Source of the DNA: Gammaproteobacteria bacterium | GTDB taxonomy: Bacteria; Pseudomonadota; Gammaproteobacteria; Enterobacterales; Alteromonadaceae | Direction of reading: 5' to 3' | DNA: 19,397 nucleotides | NCBI GenBank assembly: GCA_027484495.1 | Contig: JAIXSW010000518.1 | Coordinates: 1 to 19,397 of the forward strand | Translations under genes and position numbers: made by a program | Part shown: piece by piece, positions 7,194-13,457 of the stretch | Layout: each line of letters begins with the position of its first letter | How positions within the stretch are numbered: position 1 is the first letter of the stretch | The notes under the pieces: model-generated | Told to the model about the DNA's origin: nothing | What the model saw: only the letters and a program-made list of their open reading frames with translations | The model's database searches: none

Positions 7194-8328
7194 GCCCTGC
7201 CGCGGTCAGCCCCTCTAGTGCGGCCGGATAGCCAAATGCGGCTGCCTGCTGCATCAGTTGTCGCCAACTCACCATGTCCTGCCGCTGGCGTGCCAGTGCA
7301 GCAAAATAATACTGTACAGGCATCACCTGCTGCGGATGTTGCAATTGTTGCTGCATCAATCTGATGTAAAGCGCTGGTACCGGCAATTCAAAGTGTTGCA
7401 TGTGGCTATCCGCCTCAATCACGCGAAATGCCTGCCGCTTTGCAGCGTCACAGGTAGCGACCGGCGTTAAACGTAACTGCTCGCCGGTGAGTTGCCAATA
7501 GGCGGTATATCGCGCCATATCAGCGGCGTTAAACAGAATATTCGGCGTCAAATCTGTCCGCTGGCATTCCGCTGCAGCCACAGATGCCGGTAACGCATAT
7601 TCATCCAAAAAGCCCAAGGCATGACTGAATTCGTGGCGAAATAACGCTGGCGTGAAATTCTCCGGCAATTGCAGCCAACCATTGTTAAAACTGGCATTGC
7701 CGCGTCCACCAACGACCATCAGCAGCTGTGCTTGGCCGCTGCTGACAATATTCTGCAGCACCTGCGCATCGCACTGAATTCGTCTGCCAGCATGCTCAGA
7801 ACATTGCAGCGCCCGGCTATCAACAAAGGCTGGCGGCAGAAAACATAAGGATAACTTGGCAAATGCGGAGGTCGGCCAGTCTTGTCGAAACCGCTGCCAG
7901 TGACTGATGGCCGAGGCTGAGGTCAGTACCGGCTGGATGTTTAGCTGACACTGCGCAGCAACTGGCTCCGGCGAAAGCTGTGGCGTTGCCAGTCCCTGTT
8001 GCTGCCAAAGTCCCAATAGCGCAGCAGAATCTGGATCTGGCGGCTGCTGACGCCATTGCTGAAGCTGCTGATACTGCTGCAGCGGACCTTGCGCAGGTTG
8101 CGTCAGCCGCAGCCATTGTATTGCAGCATCCGGGTGGCCTTGCTGAATTGCCGCCGCAAGGTGTTCTCCAGCCTTAATCGGCAGCTGCGCTTCTATCGCC
8201 TGCTGCGCTTTGGCGAACTCCAGCGCGCCGGGCACAACCGTCTGACTGGGCTGACAGGCAGTCAACAGCAATAAAAAAAAGCCAGCAAGCCGGCCTTTTT
8301 GTTGTGACAGCGCCTGATTAGTGCGCAT
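7174..8328 (-). CDS. Predicted lipoprotein metallopeptidase (HExxH...DEY, M64-like) with flanking Sel1-like segments
   Basis: I do not recognise a named gene. The 384-aa product has a signal peptide ending in the lipobox LTAC (Cys25 lipidated; no Asp at +2, so outer-membrane sorting is plausible). Residues 40-75 and about 340-375 resemble Sel1/TPR-type helical repeats (for example QAAAFGYPAALEGL). Between them, HEFSHALGFLDEY (232-244) matches a zincin active site: His232 and His236 as zinc ligands, Glu233 as base, and a DEY ending typical of family M64. Upstream lies a GGRGNASFNNGW segment, as in peptidases of that type. Six further cysteines (127, 162, 176, 186, 255, 293) suit a disulfide-bonded periplasmic fold. 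The ATG at 8328 is preferred because AGGA lies eight bases before it. The gene overlaps the nlpI 3' end by 11 bases, so coupling is likely. Function is inferred. Confidence 0.8.
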   Translation of the reverse strand: MRTNQALSQQKGRLAGFFLLLLTACQPSQTVVPGALEFAKAQQAIEAQLPIKAGEHLAAAIQQGHPDAAIQWLRLTQPAQGPLQQYQQLQQWRQQPPDPDSAALLGLWQQQGLATPQLSPEPVAAQCQLNIQPVLTSASAISHWQRFRQDWPTSAFAKLSLCFLPPAFVDSRALQCSEHAGRRIQCDAQVLQNIVSSGQAQLLMVVGGRGNASFNNGWLQLPENFTPALFRHEFSHALGFLDEYALPASVAAAECQRTDLTPNILFNAADMARYTAYWQLTGEQLRLTPVATCDAAKRQAFRVIEADSHMQHFELPVPALYIRLMQQQLQHPQQVMPVQYYFAALARQRQDMVSWRQLMQQAAAFGYPAALEGLTAAGLSSTAR

Positions 8329-9271
8329 GGCCACTGTCCTGCGATTCTGCAGGCTCATGCTGATGATCATCTGCCTGTTCGACCACAGCCTGGCGCAACC
8401 GCGTCATCTCCAGCCGGGCATAACGATGTTCAACAAACTCGTAGACATTGGTTGCCAATGACTTTTTGTAATAAGCCACTGCCTGCGTCGGGTTTTGCTT
8501 CAGGCCATGCCAGCGCGCCAGATAAAAGTACACTTCGCACAGTTGTTCAGCCAATTGCCGTGGTTCTGTGACATCGGTACTGGCTGCTTTTAACAGATCG
8601 GCTTCGCTGATTTGGCCGAGGTAAAACGCCACAATCTGCGACGACCAGGCTTTTTTATCCAAAGCGCTCTGATGTTTAGCCAGAGTTTCCAGCGCCTGCG
8701 GAGCGGACTGTTCGACCTGTGCCAGATACAACCAAAGACTGCGATATGGATCGTCCGGTTTCATTGCCTGAAACTGTTGAAAATCATTGATTGCCAGAGC
8801 CAGCTTGCCATCATATTGCAACGCAATGCCGCGATTCAGGTACGCATACTGATACTTAGGTTCCAGCTCTAAAGCCGAATCAAACGCATCGTAGGCCTGC
8901 TCAAAATCACCGCTCACTGTATGCTGGATCCCAATAAAATTATAGGCATCCGCCATATCAGGCTGTAAACGCAGCGCACGCATAAAATCATAGCGCGCTA
9001 ACGCCGACAAGCCGACGCTGTCGTACATCACACCGCGGTCATAATGCAGGCGGGCACGTTCAGGCTCGGACAGTTTGGCATTTTGTAACATTTCGCTGAT
9101 GCGGGCGACCGCTATTTCAGTGCGAAATGGTGCTGCAAGAGGTTCTGGTTCTAGCGGATCTTCAACGAGGATGCCAACTGGTGCTTGCGGCACCAGTTGG
9201 CAGGCAGGCAATGCCACTACTGCAGCAAGCAGTAGTGGCGCCAGCAGCAGCTTAGTTAACTGCTTCGGCAT
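8318..9271 (-). CDS. nlpI: NlpI, TPR lipoprotein adaptor
   Basis: An outer-membrane lipoprotein of 317 aa (E. coli NlpI is 294). The signal peptide ends in LPAC with Cys24 lipidated. Tandem TPR motifs are plain (LHYDRGVMYDSVGLSALARYD, then DAYNFIGIQHTVSGDFEQAY, then YAYLNRGIALQYDG), and RSLWLYLAQVE and NVYEFVEHRYARLE match the E. coli protein. In E. coli NlpI delivers the endopeptidase MepS to the Prc protease and scaffolds peptidoglycan hydrolases. The C-terminus here has an extra acidic and His-rich tail (five His in the last 18 residues). The ATG at 9271 is chosen because it directly precedes the signal peptide; it overlaps the pnp stop by 20 bases with no clear Shine-Dalgarno, which suggests coupling to pnp. 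Confidence 0.93.
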   Translation of the reverse strand: MPKQLTKLLLAPLLLAAVVALPACQLVPQAPVGILVEDPLEPEPLAAPFRTEIAVARISEMLQNAKLSEPERARLHYDRGVMYDSVGLSALARYDFMRALRLQPDMADAYNFIGIQHTVSGDFEQAYDAFDSALELEPKYQYAYLNRGIALQYDGKLALAINDFQQFQAMKPDDPYRSLWLYLAQVEQSAPQALETLAKHQSALDKKAWSSQIVAFYLGQISEADLLKAASTDVTEPRQLAEQLCEVYFYLARWHGLKQNPTQAVAYYKKSLATNVYEFVEHRYARLEMTRLRQAVVEQADDHQHEPAESQDSGHAH

Positions 9272-11375
9272 GGGCTTCGCCCGCTTTGCTGTTGGCTTCT
9301 TTGATAGACAGGCGAACACGGCCTTGTTTGTCTACTTCCAGGACCTTCACTTTCACTTTCTGACCCAGTTGCAGGTGTTCTGCCACGTTGTTCACGCGCT
9401 CATCAGAGATTTGTGAAATGTGCACCAGACCATCTTTACCTGGTAATACGTTGACGAAGGCACCGAAATCAACAATACGTACCACTTCACCGTCATAGAT
9501 CGCACCGACTTCAATCTCAGCAGTAATAGCTTCGATTTTTGCGATAGCGATACCAGCAGCAGCGCTGTTAGTGGCGGCAATTTTCACGGTACCATCATCT
9601 TCGATTTCGATAGTCGTGCCGGATTCTTCAGTGATCTGACGGATCACAGCGCCACCTTTACCGATCACATCACGGATTTTCTCCGGGTTGATGTGTAAGG
9701 TATAAATGCGTGGTGCGTGCTCAGACAGCTCTGAGCGGTGCGTGCTGATCGCTGAATCCATGACGCCCAGAATATGGATACGGGCGGCTTTGGCTTGTTT
9801 CAGTGCGATCTGCATGATTTCTTTGGTGATACCTTCGATCTTGATATCCATCTGCAGTGCAGTGATACCAGCGGTAGTACCAGCCACTTTGAAGTCCATG
9901 TCGCCCAGGTGGTCTTCGTCACCGAGGATGTCTGACAGCACTACAAAGTTGTCGCCTTCTTTGACCAGACCCATCGCGATACCCGCGACAGACGCTTTGA
10001 TTGGTACACCAGCATCCATCAGAGCCAGAGAAGAGCCACAAACCGAAGCCATTGAACTTGAACCGTTTGATTCAGTGATTTCAGACACCATACGCACTGT
10101 GTACGGGAATTTTTCGAAGTCTGGCATCACTGCAGCAACACCACGTTTCGCCAGACGGCCATGACCGATTTCACGGCGTTTTGGTGAACCGACCATGCCG
10201 GTTTCGCCAACTGAGAACGGAGGGAAGTTGTAGTGGAACAGGAAGTTATCGGTTTTGTCTGACAGCAGATCGTCTACTGTTTGCGCATCACGGGCAGTAC
10301 CTAAAGTACAAGTCACCAGTGCCTGCGTCTCACCACGGGTAAACAGTGCAGAACCGTGTGTGCGTGGCAGTAAGCCAGTCATCACAGATAAACCACGGAT
10401 CATTTCGTTGTCACGACCATCGATGCGTGGCTCGCCGGCGATGATACGGCTACGAACAATTTTTGATTCCAGATTGTGGAAGATGTCGCCAGCTTCAGTT
10501 TCATTGAAACTTTCGCCTTCAGCCAGTTCAGCTTTGATTTTGGCAAATACTTCAGCTTTGATCGCGCCGATACGCTCGTAACGTTTTGCTTTTTCGGTAA
10601 TACGGTACGCTTCGCCCACAGCGGCAGTCGACAGCGTTTCAATTTTGCTGATCAGCGTGTCATTTGTTGGTTTTGCAACCCAGTTCCAGGCTGGTTTACC
10701 GGCTTCTGCGGCAAATTCAGCGATGGCTTTGATAGCGATTTGCATTTGGTCATGGCCATAAACCACTGCGCCTAACATCACGTCTTCTGACAGCACTTCG
10801 GCTTCAGATTCAACCATCAGTACTGCGTTGGCAGTACCGGCAACAACCAGATCCAGTTTACTTGATTTCAGATCGGTTTCTGATGGGTTCAGTACGTACT
10901 GGTCATTGATGTAACCAACGCGGGCAGCGCCCAGTGGGCCGCTGAACGGAATACCAGAAATGGCCAGTGCAGCAGAAGTACCAAGCAGAGAGATGATGTC
11001 CGGCTGGATGTCCGGCTCAACAGAAACAACAGTCGCGATAACCTGAACTTCGTTGGTGAAGCCTTCAGGGAATAATGGACGGATTGGGCGGTCAATCAGG
11101 CGTGAAGTTAAGGTTTCGCCTTCGCTTGGACGGCCTTCACGTTTGAAGAAGCCACCAGGAATACGACCGGCAGCATACATTTTTTCCTGATAGTTTACGG
11201 TCAGCGGGAAGAAGTCCTGACCTGGTTTTGGTTCTCTTTTACCTACAACAGTTACCAGCACTGCGGTGTCGCCCATACTGGCTAATACGGCACCGTCAGC
11301 CTGACGGGCAATAACGCCTGTTTCTAAGGTGACAGTGTGCTGACCAAACTGGAATGATTTTACGATGGGATTCAC
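9252..11375 (-). CDS. pnp: Polyribonucleotide nucleotidyltransferase (PNPase), GTG start
   Basis: PNPase is the trimeric 3'-5' phosphorolytic exoribonuclease of mRNA decay and a degradosome component. The product is 707 aa (E. coli 711). Two RNase PH-like domains are present, the second with the catalytic-region DILGDEDHLGDMDFK. They are followed by a KH domain (about 556-616, VIGKGGAVIR) and an S1 domain (about 621-692, GAIYDGEVVRIVDFGAFV), and a short Ala/Glu tail. The GTG at 11375 is chosen because it gives NPIVKSFQFGQHTVTLETG, matching the E. coli N-terminus, with AAGGA ten bases upstream. The frame is open for 30 more codons but that stretch is leader sequence. Order rpsO-pnp-nlpI is as in E. 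coli. Confidence 0.97.
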   Translation of the reverse strand: MNPIVKSFQFGQHTVTLETGVIARQADGAVLASMGDTAVLVTVVGKREPKPGQDFFPLTVNYQEKMYAAGRIPGGFFKREGRPSEGETLTSRLIDRPIRPLFPEGFTNEVQVIATVVSVEPDIQPDIISLLGTSAALAISGIPFSGPLGAARVGYINDQYVLNPSETDLKSSKLDLVVAGTANAVLMVESEAEVLSEDVMLGAVVYGHDQMQIAIKAIAEFAAEAGKPAWNWVAKPTNDTLISKIETLSTAAVGEAYRITEKAKRYERIGAIKAEVFAKIKAELAEGESFNETEAGDIFHNLESKIVRSRIIAGEPRIDGRDNEMIRGLSVMTGLLPRTHGSALFTRGETQALVTCTLGTARDAQTVDDLLSDKTDNFLFHYNFPPFSVGETGMVGSPKRREIGHGRLAKRGVAAVMPDFEKFPYTVRMVSEITESNGSSSMASVCGSSLALMDAGVPIKASVAGIAMGLVKEGDNFVVLSDILGDEDHLGDMDFKVAGTTAGITALQMDIKIEGITKEIMQIALKQAKAARIHILGVMDSAISTHRSELSEHAPRIYTLHINPEKIRDVIGKGGAVIRQITEESGTTIEIEDDGTVKIAATNSAAAGIAIAKIEAITAEIEVGAIYDGEVVRIVDFGAFVNVLPGKDGLVHISQISDERVNNVAEHLQLGQKVKVKVLEVDKQGRVRLSIKEANSKAGEAHAEAVN

Positions 11376-11601
11376 TTGATATTTTTCCTTTGTCTTGTAC
11401 GCGTGGATGAGGGCGCCTGATGGGCCTTTTACGCGGTGTATTTTTGGCTCGATAATGCGCGGCACAGTATAGCTGTTTCAGCATAAAAAAAGATAGGTCG
11501 GAGCCAGAAGGCTGCCGGAAAAAACCGAAGGGGTTATAGTCTTAATGTGGAGAAGCTAATTTAGATAACAATTCAGCCGATTTTCAGCGGCGCAAAAATA
11601 C
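11376..11601 (-). promoter_or_regulatory. pnp leader with several hairpins
   Basis: This 226-base stretch lies between the rpsO terminator and the pnp start. On the minus strand it holds a short AACC/GGTT hairpin followed by six T residues (11519-11535), a seven-pair stem with one bulge and a four-base loop (11499-11517), and a GCTG/CAGC hairpin (11472-11482). In E. coli the pnp leader is cleaved by RNase III and then used for PNPase autoregulation; a similar role here is inferred. A pnp promoter is expected here, but I found only weak -10-like hexamers (TATAAC at 11533-11538, TATACT at 11466-11471). Confidence 0.5.
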
Positions 11602-11626
11602 AAAAAGGGGCCAGAAGCCCCTTTTT
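11602..11626 (-). terminator. Rho-independent terminator after rpsO
   Basis: A ten-pair stem: on the minus strand AAAAAGGGGC (11626-11617) pairs with GCCCCTTTTT (11611-11602) around a five-base loop. It lies 14 bases after the rpsO stop. The sequence is nearly symmetrical, so it could act on either strand. Partial read-through would feed pnp. Confidence 0.9.
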
Positions 11627-11640
11627 ATTGGTTTGGTCGA

Positions 11641-11910
11641 TTAACGACGCAGACCTAAACGCTCGATCAGTGCAGCGTAACGTGCAGAGTCTGAACGCTT
11701 CAGGTAGTCCAGCAGTTTACGACGCTGAGAAACCATCCGCAGCAGACCACGACGTGAGTGGAAGTCGTGCTTGTGTTCAGCAAAGTGTGGTTGCAGCTTG
11801 GCGATAGAACCAGTCAGCAGAGCAACCTGTACTTCAGTTGAACCTGAATCAGCAGCGTTTGCACCAAAGTCAGCCAGAATTTTTGCTTTTTCAGCAGTAG
11901 TTAGTGACAT
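11641..11910 (-). CDS. rpsO: 30S ribosomal protein S15
   Basis: An 89-aa primary 16S rRNA-binding protein of the 30S platform, identical in length to E. coli S15. The conserved core STEVQVALLTGSI, HKHDFHSRRGLL and SQRRKLLDYLK is intact, as is the RLGLRR C-terminus. The ATG at 11910 gives MSLTTAEKAKI and is preceded by GGAGG at 11916-11920; the frame continues upstream through the leader but that is not coding. The promoter lies just upstream and the terminator just downstream, so rpsO can be made as its own short mRNA as well as with truB and pnp. S15 represses its own translation in E. coli. Confidence 0.98.
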   Translation of the reverse strand: MSLTTAEKAKILADFGANAADSGSTEVQVALLTGSIAKLQPHFAEHKHDFHSRRGLLRMVSQRRKLLDYLKRSDSARYAALIERLGLRR

Positions 11911-11912
11911 AG

Positions 11913-11926
11913 TATCCTCCAGGATA
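11913..11926 (-). promoter_or_regulatory. Hairpin over the rpsO Shine-Dalgarno, possible S15 autoregulatory site
   Basis: TATCC and GGATA (11922-11926 and 11913-11917) pair around a four-base loop, and the GGAGG Shine-Dalgarno is shared between the loop and the 3' arm. The E. coli rpsO leader forms a pseudoknot over its start site that S15 traps. The structure here may serve the same control, but I cannot confirm a pseudoknot by eye. Confidence 0.4.
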
Positions 11927-11965
11927 TTAATACGATTGCAGCCAGGCACTAATCCAGCCTACAAC

Positions 11966-11999
11966 CAAAAATGAGCGCGCATTCTAACACAGCGCGCTC
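11966..11999 (-). terminator. Rho-independent terminator after truB
   Basis: On the minus strand GAGCGCGC (11999-11992) pairs with GCGCGCTC (11980-11973) around an 11-base loop and is followed by ATTTTTGG. It lies 17 bases after the truB stop. The rpsO -10 hexamer lies in its loop, so the hairpin forms only in transcripts arriving from truB. Confidence 0.85.
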
Positions 12000-12008
12000 G
12001 CAGTACAA
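11981..12008 (-). promoter_or_regulatory. rpsO promoter
   Basis: On the minus strand TTGTAC (12008-12003) and TAGAAT (11986-11981) are 16 bases apart, with a GC-rich discriminator. Transcription would start about 65 bases before the rpsO ATG. The -10 is in the loop of the truB terminator. Confidence 0.6.
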
Positions 12009-12016
12009 GGATTATC

Positions 12017-12943
12017 TCAGCTATTTGCCGTGTTCAACAAGCGGCGGACTTTAAGCTCAGCGCCGTCCTGCATACCGACACCAATAAACGCCTGACTTTC
12101 GTCATAAAGCGCGATTGCATCACTCGGTCCCACCGGCAGTAACTCAAGCAATGCGGGAGTTAGCAACACAGTCTGGCCATGCCGCAAACGTTTGACCGCA
12201 GCCTGATCCAGCGTTAAACGGGGCAAGCCGGCCAGGGCATAGTCCATCGGCAGCAACAGAGCATCGAGACCCGCCCAATCCTGCGCTTGATTAAGTGGCG
12301 CCAAAAATTCGTCCGTCAACATCTGACTGGCCTGAAATGGGCCAACATGAATCCGGCGCAGGGCTGTGACATAAGCGCCGCTCCCCAGCGTCTCACCCAA
12401 ATCATCGATCAGCGTACGAATATAAGTGCCTTTACTACAGTGCACGATAAAACGCGCATCCTGACCGTCAAAATCGAGCAAATCAAAGCGAAAGATGTTG
12501 ATAGGCCTGGCTTCGCGCGGCACTGTGATGCCCTGCCGCGCATATTTGTATAACGGCTGGCCCTGATACTTCAGCGCCGAAAACATCGTTGGCACCTGCA
12601 GCTGCGGACCGCGCATGTTGGCAACAGCCGCCTGCAGTTGATCCAGTTCAAAGTTAACCGGCCTTTGGCTAATCACTTCACCTGCAGCATCTGACGTGTC
12701 GGTACGCACACCAAAACGCGCACTGACTTCATAGGTCTTGTCAGTATCCAGCAGAAACTGGCTGAATTTAGTCGCTTCACCAAAACAGATCGGTAACAAG
12801 CCAGAAGCCAGTGGATCTAAGGCGCCGGTATGACCGGCTTTTTCCGCCTGAAATAACCAGCGCACCCGCTGTAAGATGCCATTACTGGACACTTCCAGCG
12901 GTTTATCTAACAGCAGAATGCCATCAACGATACGACGCGCCAT
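12017..12943 (-). CDS. truB: tRNA pseudouridine(55) synthase TruB
   Basis: TruB makes pseudouridine 55 in the T-loop of tRNAs and has a tRNA-chaperone role. The product is 308 aa (E. coli 314). The N-terminal GILLLDKPLEVSSN and the catalytic motif GHTGALDPLASGLLP, with Asp43 as nucleophile (E. coli Asp48), are intact, followed by GEATKFSQFLLDTDKTYEV and RTDTSDAAGEV. A C-terminal PUA-like domain is suggested by the last 70 or so residues. The ATG at 12943 is two bases after the rbfA stop, with a GAAGAA stretch as the only ribosome-binding candidate, so translation is probably coupled to rbfA. Transcription ends at the hairpin just past the stop. Confidence 0.97.
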   Translation of the reverse strand: MARRIVDGILLLDKPLEVSSNGILQRVRWLFQAEKAGHTGALDPLASGLLPICFGEATKFSQFLLDTDKTYEVSARFGVRTDTSDAAGEVISQRPVNFELDQLQAAVANMRGPQLQVPTMFSALKYQGQPLYKYARQGITVPREARPINIFRFDLLDFDGQDARFIVHCSKGTYIRTLIDDLGETLGSGAYVTALRRIHVGPFQASQMLTDEFLAPLNQAQDWAGLDALLLPMDYALAGLPRLTLDQAAVKRLRHGQTVLLTPALLELLPVGPSDAIALYDESQAFIGVGMQDGAELKVRRLLNTANS

Positions 12944-12945
12944 GG

Positions 12946-13380
12946 TTATTCTTCTTCGTCTGACTTGGTCTTAGCACCTGGTCTTGGATCCAGCTCCTGG
13001 CCTGCGGCAACGCGTTTCTGTTCGTCACTTTTACGCACATTTTCAACCAGATTCGCCATGCGGATACCTTCATCCAGCGACTTATCAAAGTAGAAACGCA
13101 CCGTTGGCACGATACGCGCCTGGATCCGCTTCGCGATCAGACTGCGGATAAAACCACTGGCATCATTCAGAATGTCGAGGTTTTGTTTTACCTTATCCGC
13201 TTCCAGACCAAGGAAAGTCACATAGACTTTGGCGTGGGATAAGTCTTTCGACACATCCACATCAGACACTGTGATCATGGTATGTAAGCGTGGATCTTTA
13301 ATTTCCCGCTGCAGGATCAGCGCCATTTCTTGCTGCATCTGCTGGGCGAGCCGGTCAACCCGGCTGAATTCTTTTGCCAT
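12946..13380 (-). CDS. rbfA: 30S ribosome-binding factor RbfA
   Basis: RbfA binds immature 30S subunits and is needed for late 16S rRNA maturation, especially in the cold. The product is 144 aa (E. coli 133). The KH-type fold is recognisable by MAKEFSRVDRLAQQMQQE, LQREIKDPRL, HAKVYVTFLG and ASGFIRSLIAKR. The extra length is in a charged, disordered-looking C-terminal tail (about 118-144). The ATG at 13380 is chosen because it gives MAKEF and AGGTGAG precedes it; an upstream start three codons earlier has no benefit. It lies 77 bases after infB, a gap that holds a GC-rich hairpin. Confidence 0.96.
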   Translation of the reverse strand: MAKEFSRVDRLAQQMQQEMALILQREIKDPRLHTMITVSDVDVSKDLSHAKVYVTFLGLEADKVKQNLDILNDASGFIRSLIAKRIQARIVPTVRFYFDKSLDEGIRMANLVENVRKSDEQKRVAAGQELDPRPGAKTKSDEEE

Positions 13381-13406
13381 AATTCTCACCTGAAATCAGA
13401 AACAAA

Positions 13407-13425
13407 CAGGGGCCGCTGGCCCCTG
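13407..13425 (-). other. GC-rich hairpin between infB and rbfA
   Basis: CAGGGGCC and GGCCCCTG pair perfectly over eight bases around a three-base loop. On the minus strand the hairpin is followed by TTTGTTTC, 15 or so bases before the rbfA Shine-Dalgarno. It looks like a leaky terminator or an RNA-processing or stabilising stem that could lower rbfA-truB expression relative to infB. Confidence 0.55.
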
Positions 13426-13457
13426 CTTCATTCAATAATTTCTGTTAACTCAATCAA

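Noticed and set aside
8329..8370. Upstream start for the lipoprotein peptidase
   Set aside because: The ATG at 8328 has an AGGA at good distance and gives a compact lipoprotein signal; the longer version extends the N-terminus with no benefit.
9272..9319. Upstream GTG start for NlpI
   Set aside because: It would place a charged stretch before the signal peptide; the ATG at 9271 gives a normal lipoprotein signal.
11376..11465. A 30-residue N-terminal extension of PNPase starting at a GTG
   Set aside because: It runs through the pnp leader, and the family N-terminus begins at the GTG 11375 with a proper AAGGA.
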